NCBI GenBank assembly: GCA_947165345.1
Contig: CAMVAA010000003.1
Location: forward strand, 1-42,815
Reading direction: 5' to 3'
Length of the DNA stretch: 42,815 nucleotides
Source of the DNA: an uncultured Bacteroidales bacterium
GTDB taxonomy: Bacteria > Bacteroidota > Bacteroidia > Bacteroidales > P3
Made by a program: the position numbers and the translations under genes. A model generated the notes under the pieces. That model searched no databases, had not been told where the DNA came from, and was given only the letters and a program-made list of their open reading frames with translations. This document shows positions 24,593 to 33,115 of this stretch, piece after piece (position 1 is the stretch's first letter; every line of letters starts with the position of its first letter).

Positions 24593-25897
24593 ATGAACTG
24601 GAAAGACGAATACAAACGCAAAGTATCTAAGCCTGAGGAGGCTATCAAAGACATACATGATGGCGACTGTGTGGTGCTGGGCCACGCTGCGGCCGTTCCC
24701 AAGGTGATTCCGCATGCCATGGCTGAACACTGCGAGGACTATAACGATGTGCTGATTTTTCACATGACCACCCTCGGCGACAACGAGCTCCTGCATCCGC
24801 GTTGCTATGGCCACTTTCGCCATGTGAGTAATTTCCTGAGTGGCAACTCGCGCGACGCTGTCAACCATCTCAATGGCGACTTCTTCCCGGCCTACTTTCA
24901 CGACGTTCCGGAGATGATAGGCGACGAGATACCCTGCGAGGTGGCTGTCTTCCAGGCTACTCCGCCCAACGACGAAGGCTACTGCTCGCTCGGCGTCAGC
25001 TGCGACTACGCCCTCGCCGCCATTCGCCGTGCCCGTTCGGTCATCATAGAGACCAACGAGCTTATGCCCTTCACCTATGGCAACACCATGATTCATGTGT
25101 CGCAGATAGACCATATCATTCCTTGCGCCTACCAGCTGCCCGAACTGCATGCCGATGCACCGAGCGAGGTGGAGAAGGCCATCGGCCGCTACTGCGCTTC
25201 CCTCGTCACCGACGGTGCCACCCTCCAGCTTGGCATCGGCGCCATCCCCAACGCCGTCCTCGCCGAGCTGGGCGACAAAAACGACCTCGGCATACACAGC
25301 GAGATGTTCAGCGACGGCGTGGCCGAGCTCATGAAGAAAGGCAATATCAACGGCAGCCGCAAAACGCTCCACAAAGGCAAGGTGGTGGCCACCTTCATCA
25401 TGGGCAGCCGCGAACTCTACGACTTCGTCGACGGCAACACCGACATCGAACTCTACCCCGTCGACTACACTAACGACCCCATCATCATAGCCCAGCAGTA
25501 CCGCATGGTGAGTATCAACTCCTGCCTCGAAGTCGACCTCATGGGGCAGGTGGCCAGCGAGTCAATCGGCATGAGGCAGTACAGCGGCATCGGGGGCCAG
25601 ATCGACTTCGTGCGCGGCGCCTCCATGGCCCGCGAGGGCAAGAGCATCATAGCCATGCCCAGCACCGCCGCCGGCGGCACCATCTCGCGCATCAAACCCT
25701 TCCTCACACCTGGCTCGGCTGTCAGCACCACCCGCAACGACGTCAACTATCTCGTCACCGAATACGGCATCGCCCGCCTCAAAGGGCGCACCCTCCAGCA
25801 CCGCGCCGAGGACCTGATCCGCATCGCCCACCCCGACTTCCGCCCCATGCTCATCGAAGAGTACGAACGCCGCTTCCAGTGCAAGTTCGCCGTCTGA
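24593..25897 (+). CDS. Acetyl-CoA hydrolase/transferase family CoA-transferase (4-hydroxybutyrate/butyrate type)
   Basis: A 434-residue cytosolic family I CoA-transferase that moves CoA between carboxylic acids, probably with acetyl-CoA or acetate as one partner. Features: an N-terminal half with GDCVVLGHAAAVPKVIP and FQATPPNDEGYCSLGVSCDY; LQLGIGAIPNAVLAEL; the catalytic Glu237 in GIHSEMFSDGV, which forms the CoA thioester; and FVRGASMAREGKSIIAMPSTAAGG and YLVTEYGIARLKGRT near the end. The nearest described proteins are 4-hydroxybutyrate and butyryl-CoA:acetate CoA-transferases; the true substrate is not decidable. No other fatty-acid fermentation gene is adjacent. It has its own promoter and long folded leader; marC follows after 42 bp. 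Confidence 0.92.
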   Translation: MNWKDEYKRKVSKPEEAIKDIHDGDCVVLGHAAAVPKVIPHAMAEHCEDYNDVLIFHMTTLGDNELLHPRCYGHFRHVSNFLSGNSRDAVNHLNGDFFPAYFHDVPEMIGDEIPCEVAVFQATPPNDEGYCSLGVSCDYALAAIRRARSVIIETNELMPFTYGNTMIHVSQIDHIIPCAYQLPELHADAPSEVEKAIGRYCASLVTDGATLQLGIGAIPNAVLAELGDKNDLGIHSEMFSDGVAELMKKGNINGSRKTLHKGKVVATFIMGSRELYDFVDGNTDIELYPVDYTNDPIIIAQQYRMVSINSCLEVDLMGQVASESIGMRQYSGIGGQIDFVRGASMAREGKSIIAMPSTAAGGTISRIKPFLTPGSAVSTTRNDVNYLVTEYGIARLKGRTLQHRAEDLIRIAHPDFRPMLIEEYERRFQCKFAV

Positions 25898-25939
25898 CAC
25901 CGTTCACCATCCCCGCACAGAAACCAAACAACCTTCACA

Positions 25940-26530
25940 ATGTTGCAGCAGATAAATATCGTCGAGATTTTCAGCGCCTTCCTGGTGATGTTCGCCATCA
26001 TCGACATCACGGGCTCGATACCCATCTTCCTCTCCATGCGCGACCAGGGCAAGGTCATCAAGCCCCTCCAGTCCACGGCCGTGGCGCTCGGACTCTTCGT
26101 CGTCTTCTACTTCGTGGGCGACGCCGTGCTGCGACTCTTCTCCATCGACACGCCGTCGTTCGCCGTGGCCGGCGCAGCGGTCCTCTTCATCCTCTCGCTC
26201 GAGATGATCACCGGGCGCGAATTCATAAAGAACGAAGGCTCCTCGTCGGGCGCCAGCATCGTCCCCGTAGCCTTCCCTCTCATCGCCGGCCCGGGGGCCA
26301 TCACCGCCCTCATCTCGCTCCGCGCCGAGTACGCCGACGTCAACATCATGATCGGCCTGCTGCTGAACATTGTCATCGACTACCTCGTCATCCGCTATCT
26401 CCATAAGCTCCAGAGCTGGCTCGGCTCCGACCTCATCTACGTCTTCCGCAAGTTCTTCGGTGTCGTCCTCCTGGCCATGGCCGTCAAGCTCTTCGCCGGC
26501 AATATCCCCATCGTCTTCGGCCTCGTATAG
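25940..26530 (+). CDS. MarC family integral membrane protein
   Basis: A 196-residue inner-membrane protein with six predicted membrane helices in two related halves. The family signature is clear: FSAFLVMFAIIDITGSIPIFLSM in the first helix, AVAGAAVLFILSLEMITG, and PVAFPLIAGPGAITALISL in the fourth. MarC/UPF0056 proteins have no settled function; an early link to multiple antibiotic resistance was not upheld. It probably shares a transcript with the CoA-transferase, 42 bp upstream. A C-rich, repeat-bearing intergenic region follows. Confidence 0.92.
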   Translation: MLQQINIVEIFSAFLVMFAIIDITGSIPIFLSMRDQGKVIKPLQSTAVALGLFVVFYFVGDAVLRLFSIDTPSFAVAGAAVLFILSLEMITGREFIKNEGSSSGASIVPVAFPLIAGPGAITALISLRAEYADVNIMIGLLLNIVIDYLVIRYLHKLQSWLGSDLIYVFRKFFGVVLLAMAVKLFAGNIPIVFGLV

Positions 26531-26929
26531 CCCCCGCGGCGGCTGAGCCCCCCCTCCCGCTCCCCTCCCGGAAACCCTCCGGCCTCCACCGCACCCTCTC
26601 TACCCCCTCCCGGCCCCCCGGCCGGCGGTTCGGCGGGGACAATATGGTGTTAAATTATGTTAAATCGCCATACCCGTGTAGCCTTTCCGCCATGCTATAC
26701 GTTTATACAAATGAGGGCTGCCTCCAAAACAACCATGATCACTGAATCCGGCTCCTTGCCGTCTATCGCTTCAACTCCCTGTTGCTCACCCTCTTGACAC
26801 TGTGTTTGCGACCTCTCCCGAGGCTTGAAATATGTTAAAAAACGAAAGGTGTGTTTATTTTCCCGCCGAAGGTGAGTTTATATATAGTAGAAAACCCCGA
26901 AAACCCAACCGAAAATGTGCAGTCCTATC
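26531..26929. other. Intergenic region with C-rich left part and AT-rich right part
   Basis: The left 110 bp is extremely C-rich and contains site 3 of the 11-bp repeat. The remainder has no convincing gene; it leads into the secreted-protein gene at 26930 but no consensus promoter was found. Confidence 0.5.
26597..26618. repeat. 11-bp C-rich repeat, 2 units (site 3)
   Basis: One exact unit (tctctaccccc) and one degenerate unit (tcccggccccc). The left flank and first unit are the same over about 21 bases as the left end of site 4 (41019 onward), which suggests common descent rather than chance C-richness. Confidence 0.75.
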
Positions 26930-28372
26930 ATGAAAATTAAACCAAGTCTGGCCATTGCCATCGTGGCCTTGGTAGCGTGCTTCGGCGGCGGAACGGCCGC
27001 GGCGCAGTCTTCCATCGTCAACAGCTATTCCACACCCCTCTTGTCCGGCACCAAATCCGTGGTGCGCAGCAATGCCGCCGGCAACACGTCCATAACCGCA
27101 TTCCAAACGTCTGGGAACCAGCTCTGTTTCGCCATCGATTCCGCCGGAACGCGCCGTGTTGTCAAGACCTGGTCATCCACGATGGCACCCACCGACGGCT
27201 ACCGCGTCGAGGACATGGTCGTCGACGGCGGACGATGCTGGTTCTGTGGCCAATATTGGTGGTGGACAGGCGATTATATCTACGACATCGGAGGCAACTC
27301 GTCATGGGAAATCAAGAAAAACGGGGTCATAGGCTACTTCGACTATGGCGGCCTCCACGACACCGTGACGGTCTTCTTCTCGTGGATAGATAGCACCGAG
27401 AACCTGACCAGTATTGCCGCCAACGGCTTGTGCGCGTCGGCCATTGGCACCCGCATCGACGGCAAGTCGTGCGTCGTCGAGCACAGAAAGTCTGGATTGC
27501 AGTGGCAGTGGCATTTCGTCACCTCTACGCTCTACGACGAGGTCTTCATGGACATCGTCTATGCCGGCGGCCGCTTCGCCACGGTCTCCAGGTTCAACGA
27601 CCCCAAGCATGTCTTCTACTACAAGTACAGCCTCGGCATGCGCTATTTCAAACATTGGCAGGACTTTGACATCACCACCTGCCGGCTCTACCGCTACGAT
27701 ATGGGCCTTGTCATGGACAACAGCGTCGGCTTCGGCACCTTAGGCCCAGTGTCGCTCAACTTTGCCGGCGGTGGCAACGAAAGGGTCACGGTCACCTATC
27801 TCGGCAGCAACATCCCCGGTGTCTACGACCTCGCCGGCAAGCCACTCGTCCTCGATATCGACCACCCCGGTTCCGGCTTCGACCTCTACTGCTGCAACAA
27901 ACGCTATGCCTCCCTCCTCGAAACCCAATTTGTGAAGCCCCCTGCCGCAAGCGCACAGCTATGTATACTCATGACGGACAGCAGCGGACGCTCGTGCATC
28001 GTCCACCCCGCTGTCTTCTCGCCCTCCACCACGGAGGCGCTCTCCAGAGCAGGCTACAACCTCACCAGCGCCACCATAATGCCCTATTCCTCTGCCGACG
28101 TCAAGATTGTGGCTGCGGGCAGTTCAACTGTTGGGTCGTCGCTCTACCCACGGTCGGCAAGCGTATATGACTTCCTGACGCCAAACCCATTCTGGCATCT
28201 CTTTGGCTGTTTCTCTTCCGAGTCCATATCATACTACAAGGTTAACTCGAGTGGGCTCCCAAGTAACGACAATAACAACCTCGAGGACGACCCCCGTATA
28301 CATACAGCGATAACAGAAACACGTCTGTGTACCATAACAGAAGATACAGGATTGCTTTCATGTTTCAATTAG
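26930..28372 (+). CDS. Hypothetical secreted protein
   Basis: A 480-residue exported protein of no family I recognise. ATG 26930 starts a signal peptide (MKIKPSLAIAIVALVACFGGGTAAA, then QSSI); an ATG five codons earlier (26915) is possible. The mature protein is beta-rich with many aromatic residues and repeated short strand-turn units (GRCWFCGQYWWWTGDYIYD, GYFDYGGLHDTVTVFFSW, CILMTDSSGRSCIVHPAVF), a pattern compatible with a propeller, but no repeat is regular enough to claim. Ten or more Cys suggest disulfides outside the cytosol. No T9SS sorting domain is present at the C-terminus. It is the first of three secreted-protein genes, 8 bp before the next. Confidence 0.7.
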   Translation: MKIKPSLAIAIVALVACFGGGTAAAQSSIVNSYSTPLLSGTKSVVRSNAAGNTSITAFQTSGNQLCFAIDSAGTRRVVKTWSSTMAPTDGYRVEDMVVDGGRCWFCGQYWWWTGDYIYDIGGNSSWEIKKNGVIGYFDYGGLHDTVTVFFSWIDSTENLTSIAANGLCASAIGTRIDGKSCVVEHRKSGLQWQWHFVTSTLYDEVFMDIVYAGGRFATVSRFNDPKHVFYYKYSLGMRYFKHWQDFDITTCRLYRYDMGLVMDNSVGFGTLGPVSLNFAGGGNERVTVTYLGSNIPGVYDLAGKPLVLDIDHPGSGFDLYCCNKRYASLLETQFVKPPAASAQLCILMTDSSGRSCIVHPAVFSPSTTEALSRAGYNLTSATIMPYSSADVKIVAAGSSTVGSSLYPRSASVYDFLTPNPFWHLFGCFSSESISYYKVNSSGLPSNDNNNLEDDPRIHTAITETRLCTITEDTGLLSCFN

Positions 28373-28380
28373 TTTTAACC

Positions 28381-29661
28381 ATGAAAAAGACATTTTTTAT
28401 AGCCGCCCTGCTGCTCGCATCGGCCATTGGCGCTGCGGCACAGTATGCCGACACCATTATCGGCCCCGCCGCGAACTACTTCAACCACCACTGGTACTAC
28501 CAGTGCCCTATATACCGCAATGCCGGCAATAGGAATTATGTGTTGATACAGGAATATGGATGGTCTGGTGTATTTAAAATTACTGCAGACGACAACAAGC
28601 GCGTAAAAAACGGACGGGAGATTGTCGTCCCGAAACGGACGGCCGTCAAGGGCATTGCTGCCATGTTGCCGATAGCCTTTCGCGACATTATCGGCGAGAG
28701 TTGGGTCAGATGCGACACTCAGCCACCTCTCGACGAATACCTTATGATCGTGCGTCTGTCCGGTGACTCGGTGAGGATCGACTCGGCGGTGTGGGACAGC
28801 CACTCCACACAGCGTATCATGTTGCTGCCTCGCACCATCGAGGACGAACTCGCGCAGACCACTCCAGCCATGATGCGATGCCGCGTCGTCGAGGCCATGT
28901 TCGACACTCCCGTCATTGTCGACAGCTCGTTCTACATCTTCGGCTCGAGAAACAACAACGACTTCGTAGCCACATACCTAGGCATGGGCAGTGGCGGATA
29001 CTACAAGTCCATGCCGACATTCTATTATATGGTGGCGGAACATACGTCCAATCCCTGCCTGTCCCACTGCCGTGATTCGGTGCCGAGCGTCTTCACCACG
29101 GGCGACCTTGAAGACACCTCCACGTGGTTTTACGGCACCGGCGGACACTTCCATTTCGGCCCCTTCTTTGCCATCGTCGACACCGACTATTACCGGCTCG
29201 ACGTCACCGCCGCCACCGATGGCGGCTCGGTCCACGGCGCGGCAACCGTCCGCTCCATGGACACCGCAGCCATCGGCGCCTCTCCCGACGAAGGATTCCG
29301 TTTCATCGGATGGAACGACGGCGACACCGCCAACCCTCGTTTCGTCGAAGTCTGGTCCGACACCGCCTTCGCCGCCTTTTTCGCCCCGACGACACCTCCC
29401 GAGGGCATCGGCTCCGTCGACGGCCGCGAGCCATGCTTCGCCATCGCCCCTGTCCCAGCGGACGACTGGCTCTCCGTATCAGTGGCCACCGCCGGACAGC
29501 ACACAATCCGCATCTATGACAACACCGGTAGGACTCATCTCCACTCCTCCTTCTCCGGCTCCTCATCGCGGTTCGACATAAGCCGCCTCCCCGCAGGTGT
29601 CTACTATGTGGCGGTCGAGTCCGACTCATGCTCCGGCGTCAAATTGTTCATCAAGAAATAA
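28381..29661 (+). CDS. Secreted protein with InlB-like repeat and T9SS sorting domain (tandem paralogue 1)
   Basis: A 426-residue protein. ATG 28381 begins a clear signal peptide (MKKTFFIAALLLASAIGAAA, then QYAD); the open frame upstream overlaps the previous gene. The N-terminal domain of about 260 residues is unassigned but clearly similar to the next gene product: TAVKGIAAM, EYLMIVRL, TPVIVDSSFYIFGSRNN and FHFGPFFAIVDTDYY each have counterparts there. One InlB-B-like repeat follows (YRLDVTAATDGGSVHG ... GFRFIGWNDGDTANPRF ... AAFFAP), then a T9SS type A domain (FAIAPVPADDWLSVSVA, IRIYDNTGRTHLHSS, GVYYVAVESDSCSGVKLFIKK). It is therefore a predicted surface protein of unknown ligand. Confidence 0.8.
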   Translation: MKKTFFIAALLLASAIGAAAQYADTIIGPAANYFNHHWYYQCPIYRNAGNRNYVLIQEYGWSGVFKITADDNKRVKNGREIVVPKRTAVKGIAAMLPIAFRDIIGESWVRCDTQPPLDEYLMIVRLSGDSVRIDSAVWDSHSTQRIMLLPRTIEDELAQTTPAMMRCRVVEAMFDTPVIVDSSFYIFGSRNNNDFVATYLGMGSGGYYKSMPTFYYMVAEHTSNPCLSHCRDSVPSVFTTGDLEDTSTWFYGTGGHFHFGPFFAIVDTDYYRLDVTAATDGGSVHGAATVRSMDTAAIGASPDEGFRFIGWNDGDTANPRFVEVWSDTAFAAFFAPTTPPEGIGSVDGREPCFAIAPVPADDWLSVSVATAGQHTIRIYDNTGRTHLHSSFSGSSSRFDISRLPAGVYYVAVESDSCSGVKLFIKK

Positions 29662-29677
29662 GAAAAAAACAGCAGCT

Positions 29678-30703
29678 ATGAAAAACCGTATTCTTACCCT
29701 GATAGCGGCCTGCATGGCAGCGCTCTGTGCCTCTGCACAGACCACGGACTCCCTCCCCGACACCTTGACCAACCGCCCCTCCGACTACTACTACTACAAC
29801 TGGTACGACACCTGCGTCATGTTCAAAGCGGGCATCGACACATACAGCCTGTACAACCTCACAAGGCAGAAAGCCAACCCCTCCAATGTGATGCACGGTG
29901 TTATAGCCAACGAACACATAACGAAGTCCCACATGGCCGTCAAAGGCCTGGCCGCCATGGTCGTCAGCTCTTCCACTACGTGGCCCGTCTTCCCGCCACT
30001 CCACCCAACAGTGCCACGTCTGCCCGAATACCTCATTCTGGCTCAGGGCGTCGGCTTCCCGCCCAACTCCGTCCCGCAGTATGTGCCACAGCTCATAGTC
30101 CCGCTCGACTCGGCTCGCTGGGACACCCTCTCCCCCCGCGTATGGCGCTTCCCGCGCACCTACCGAAGCTCCGACTCCGCCGACTACCTCTACTGCTACC
30201 TCTACGAAGTCTACTTCCAGCAGCCCGTCGTCGTCGACTCCTTCTTCTACATCGTCGGCACGGTCAACAACCCCTTCGTCACCTTCCCCGACAGCTCTGT
30301 CGACTATCACCTCCCCACTGCCTATGCCGCCATCTTCGAAAACACAGCGGACGAGGACCACGACTTCTGTATGTCCTGCGGCCTTGCCAACCGTGTCTTC
30401 TACGGGCGTCCGCCACTCACCGAAGAAGAAGCCCTCATCCTCATTTCGGAAACCATGTACTTCATCGGCCCCTTCTTCCCCATTGTCGACTTCTACACCC
30501 TCACCCTGGAGTCCAACGACAGCGTCATTGGCCAGGTCCTCGGCTCCGGTCGCTACCCCGCTCTCACCTCCGCCGAAGCCACCGCCCTCCCTGCCCTCGG
30601 CTACTCCTTCCTCCACTGGAGCGACGGCGTCACCGACAACCCGCGCCTCGTCGAAATGACCCAGGACACCACTCTCACCGCCGTCTTCGGCGTCGAGGAG
30701 TAG
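29678..30703 (+). CDS. Secreted protein with InlB-like repeat, no sorting domain (tandem paralogue 2)
   Basis: A 341-residue protein starting at ATG 29678, 16 bp after paralogue 1, with signal peptide MKNRILTLIAACMAALCASA followed by QTTD. The N-terminal domain is a diverged copy of paralogue 1: MAVKGLAAM, EYLILAQ, QQPVVVDSFFYIVGTVNN and YFIGPFFPIVDFYTL align with its counterparts. A single InlB-like repeat (LTLESNDSVIGQVLG ... GYSFLHWSDGVTDNPRLVEM ... LTAVFGVEE) ends the protein. The T9SS domain of paralogue 1 is absent and the stop lies exactly at the end of the repeat, so either the sorting domain was lost or this copy stays in the periplasm. The function is unknown. Confidence 0.78.
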   Translation: MKNRILTLIAACMAALCASAQTTDSLPDTLTNRPSDYYYYNWYDTCVMFKAGIDTYSLYNLTRQKANPSNVMHGVIANEHITKSHMAVKGLAAMVVSSSTTWPVFPPLHPTVPRLPEYLILAQGVGFPPNSVPQYVPQLIVPLDSARWDTLSPRVWRFPRTYRSSDSADYLYCYLYEVYFQQPVVVDSFFYIVGTVNNPFVTFPDSSVDYHLPTAYAAIFENTADEDHDFCMSCGLANRVFYGRPPLTEEEALILISETMYFIGPFFPIVDFYTLTLESNDSVIGQVLGSGRYPALTSAEATALPALGYSFLHWSDGVTDNPRLVEMTQDTTLTAVFGVEE

Positions 30704-30735
30704 ATTTTTTTTGCTCCCCATTTGCAAAAAATATG

Positions 30736-30743
30736 TATCTTTG
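30736..30743 (+). promoter_or_regulatory. -7 promoter element ahead of the small membrane protein-efp run
   Basis: TATCTTTG matches TAnnTTTG, 22 bp before the start at 30765. TTTG occurs at 30710-30713, but the 22-bp spacing is longer than the ideal 19-20. Confidence 0.55.
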
Positions 30744-30764
30744 CAGTCGCAAAGTTTATTCACA

Positions 30765-31031
30765 ATGAGCCACAAGACTGCAATAAAAGTCTATGAGATA
30801 GCATCCTACGTGCTGATACTCGGCGCTACGGCTATCTATTTTATTATGAAAGCACACGGACTGTCGCTGACAATGCTTGTGCTCGCGCTGGCCATATTCT
30901 GCCGCTGGATGATGGACCGCCACCGCTACCGCTCCTGCGACGAGGAAAACGACCAGCTCCGCGACGACCTGCGGCGACTCACCCTCCTCTTGGCCGAAGA
31001 AAAAAAGAAAAACAGCAATAATAACAAATAA
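30765..31031 (+). CDS. Small two-helix membrane protein with coiled-coil tail
   Basis: An 88-residue protein. ATG 30765 is taken because the longer frame from 30711 would start upstream of the promoter element. Two membrane helices ([19 protein letters not shown] and [15 protein letters not shown]) are followed by a charged helix ([21 protein letters not shown]) ending in Lys/Asn. Both ends are probably cytoplasmic. I do not recognise a family; such proteins are often regulators or scaffolds. efp starts 16 bp downstream, suggesting joint transcription. Confidence 0.75.
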   Translation: MSHKTAIKVYEIASYVLILGATAIYFIMKAHGLSLTMLVLALAIFCRWMMDRHRYRSCDEENDQLRDDLRRLTLLLAEEKKKNSNNNK

Positions 31032-31047
31032 ACAACAATCATCATTT

Positions 31048-31611
31048 ATGGCAACAACGACCGATATCAAGAACGGACTGTGCATCAATTTCAACAACGA
31101 CATCTACACCATCGTGGAGTTCCTCCATGTGAAACCCGGCAAGGGAGCCGCCTTCGTGCGCACCAAGATGCGCAACGTCAAGACCGGACGCATGCTCGAG
31201 AACACCTTCCCCAGCGGTGCCAAAATCGACATCGTCAGGGTGGAGCGCCGCCCCTACACCTACCTCTACAAGGAGGGCGACATGCATGTCTTTATGCACA
31301 CCGAGACCTATGAGCAGATATACATCCCCGAGGCTATCATCAACGCGCCCCAGTTCTTGAAGGACGGCCAGTATGTGGAAATCACCGTCGAGGCCGACAC
31401 CGAGACCCCGCTCATCTGCGAGCTCCCCCCGTTCATCGAGACCGTCGTCACCTACACCGAGCCCGGTTTCGCAGGCAACACCGCCACCAACGCCATGAAA
31501 GACGCCACCGTCGAGCCCGGCGTCCAGGTGCGTGTGCCACTCTTCATCAAAGAAGGCGAGCGCATCAAGGTCGACACCCGCACCGGCGAGTATGCCGAAC
31601 GCATCAAGTAA
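31048..31611 (+). CDS. efp: Elongation factor P
   Basis: EF-P binds the ribosome and relieves stalling at consecutive prolines. The 187 residues match the family length, with the three beta-barrel domains in order: domain I ([20 protein letters not shown], then [20 protein letters not shown], with Lys32 at the tip position that is post-translationally modified in many bacteria), domain II ([18 protein letters not shown]) and the OB-fold C-terminal domain ([36 protein letters not shown]). Whether Lys32 is modified cannot be told, as no modification enzyme is in the window. It is followed after 10 bp by the glutaminyl-cyclase-like gene. Confidence 0.97.
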   Translation: MATTTDIKNGLCINFNNDIYTIVEFLHVKPGKGAAFVRTKMRNVKTGRMLENTFPSGAKIDIVRVERRPYTYLYKEGDMHVFMHTETYEQIYIPEAIINAPQFLKDGQYVEITVEADTETPLICELPPFIETVVTYTEPGFAGNTATNAMKDATVEPGVQVRVPLFIKEGERIKVDTRTGEYAERIK

Positions 31612-31621
31612 GTACGAGCCG

Positions 31622-32674
31622 ATGATAGACAGAAAAGCATCCAAGAAAGCGGAAAGCGGAAGGAGTGGACACCAGTCTTTCCGCTTTTCGCTTTACCTCC
31701 TCTTGGCCGTGGCCCTCGCGTCCGGCTGTTCCCCCAAGAAGCCCTCGGCACCCCTCCCAGCCAAAGGCATCGACTACACCCAGGTCCAGGCTCCGGAGCC
31801 CAATGCCGACTCGGCCTTCCGCTTCGTCCAGGAGCAGGTGGCCTTCGGATTCCGCATCCCCGGCAGCGAAGCCTGGCGGCGCTGCGCGGAGTACATAGCG
31901 GCGCGGATGGGCCGCTGGTGCGACACCGTCGTGCTCCAGGACTTCCACACCACCCTTTGGGACGGCTCACGCGTGCCGGGACGCAACATCGTGGCCTCGC
32001 TCAACCCCGGTGCCTCCCGCCGGGTCCTGCTGGCTGCCCATTGGGACAGCCGCATGTGGGCCGACCACGACCCCGACGACGCCAACCACCGCACCCCGGT
32101 GCCCGGCGCCAACGACGGCGCCTCCGGCGCTGCGGTCCTCATGGAGATGGCTCGCGTCATGTCGGCATTGCCGCCCTCCGTCGGGGTGGACTTCGTCTTC
32201 TTCGACGTCGAGGACCAGGGCTTGCCCGAGTGGAGCGAACGCTACGAGGACAACACCTGGTGCAAAGGCTCGCAGCACTGGGCCCAGAACCGACACATCC
32301 CTTACTACACCGCCGTATACGGCATCCTGTTCGACATGGTCGGCACCGACCAGCCTCGTTTCACCAAGGAGCAGGTGAGCCGCTACTATGCCCCGGGCCT
32401 CACGGACAAGCTGTGGTCCGCCGCCGCTGCCCTCGGCTTCGGCAACATCTTCGTCAACCAGGAGACCGACCCGATACTGGACGACCACATGTATGTCAAC
32501 CAAATCGCCGGTATCCCGATGGTCGACATAGTGCAGAACAGCCCGACGACCAGCTTCTTCACCCACTGGCACACCACCACCGACGACCTCGAGGCCGTCA
32601 ATGCCGAGACCATGCGCATCGTGGCCACAGTGGCTATGAAGACCGTCTACGGCGACTATCCGGCAGCGCAATGA
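31622..32674 (+). CDS. M28-family lipoprotein, probable type II glutaminyl cyclase
   Basis: A 350-residue zinc enzyme anchored by a lipoprotein signal (SLYLLLAVALASGC). Zinc ligands and catalytic residues of M28 and type II glutaminyl cyclases are visible: AAHWDSRMWADHDPDD, GANDGASGAAVLMEMAR, FFDVEDQG, FDMVGTDQPRF and FTHWHTTTDD. The insert WCKGSQHW and the order fit the Bacteroidota glutaminyl-cyclase group (the Porphyromonas enzyme PgQC), which converts N-terminal Gln to pyroglutamate on exported proteins. Plain aminopeptidase activity is not excluded. ATG 31622 is used because it gives a proper lipoprotein signal; an earlier in-frame ATG (31532) lies inside efp. The stop overlaps the next start as ATGA. 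Confidence 0.82.
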   Translation: MIDRKASKKAESGRSGHQSFRFSLYLLLAVALASGCSPKKPSAPLPAKGIDYTQVQAPEPNADSAFRFVQEQVAFGFRIPGSEAWRRCAEYIAARMGRWCDTVVLQDFHTTLWDGSRVPGRNIVASLNPGASRRVLLAAHWDSRMWADHDPDDANHRTPVPGANDGASGAAVLMEMARVMSALPPSVGVDFVFFDVEDQGLPEWSERYEDNTWCKGSQHWAQNRHIPYYTAVYGILFDMVGTDQPRFTKEQVSRYYAPGLTDKLWSAAAALGFGNIFVNQETDPILDDHMYVNQIAGIPMVDIVQNSPTTSFFTHWHTTTDDLEAVNAETMRIVATVAMKTVYGDYPAAQ

Positions 32675-33078
32675 GGAGGCTGTGGCTTATAGCACTCGCG
32701 CTCGTGGCTACGGCATGCTCCGGCGACACCTGCAACACCCCCTTCGGCGACGGGGCCGACATCGACATCTACCAGACCGGCTTCTCGGCCCTCGCTAACC
32801 CCGGAGGCACTGCCACCGTCAACCGCGGCCACCGGGGCATCGTGGTGCGGTGCGAATCGTTGGGGAACTACGTGGCCTTCGAACTGACATGCCCACTCGA
32901 CCACGATATGCAGATGGTACCCGACGAGCGCGACTTCGCCATGTCGGTCCGCTGCCCACGCTGCGGCTCGCAGTTCGAGCTGATAAACGGCAACCCCTGC
33001 ACAGGCGCCGCAACCGCCTGCCCGCTCTACAGGTACGAGACAACCTTCCACGACGGGCATTACATTCTGATTTGGTGA
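32671..33078 (+). CDS. Lipoprotein with Rieske-like fold and altered ligand motif
   Basis: A 135-residue protein overlapping the upstream gene by ATGA, with lipoprotein signal MRRLWLIALALVATAC. The mature part resembles a Rieske domain in layout (GIVVRCESLGNYVAFELTC ... VRCPRCGSQFELINGNPC ... LYRYETTFHDGHYILI). In canonical Rieske proteins the iron-sulfur cluster is held by C-x-H and C-x2-H. Here the first site reads CPLDH (C-x3-H) and the second CPRC (C-x2-C), so a normal 2Fe-2S cluster is doubtful and zinc or a structural role is possible. Similar small lipoproteins occur in Bacteroidota. Its coupling to the cyclase-like gene suggests linked function; this is inference. Confidence 0.7.
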   Translation: MRRLWLIALALVATACSGDTCNTPFGDGADIDIYQTGFSALANPGGTATVNRGHRGIVVRCESLGNYVAFELTCPLDHDMQMVPDERDFAMSVRCPRCGSQFELINGNPCTGAATACPLYRYETTFHDGHYILIW

Positions 33079-33083
33079 ATGCT

Positions 33084-33112
33084 GCGCCGCCCGCACGGGC
33101 GGCGCCCTTTTT
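33084..33112 (+). terminator. Terminator abutting the cdd start codon
   Basis: gcgccgcccg-ca-cgggcggcgc followed by ccttttt: a very stable stem (closing with a slightly larger loop in practice) and T-run, ending 3 bp before the cdd ATG at 33116. Confidence 0.85.
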
Positions 33113-33115
33113 GAC

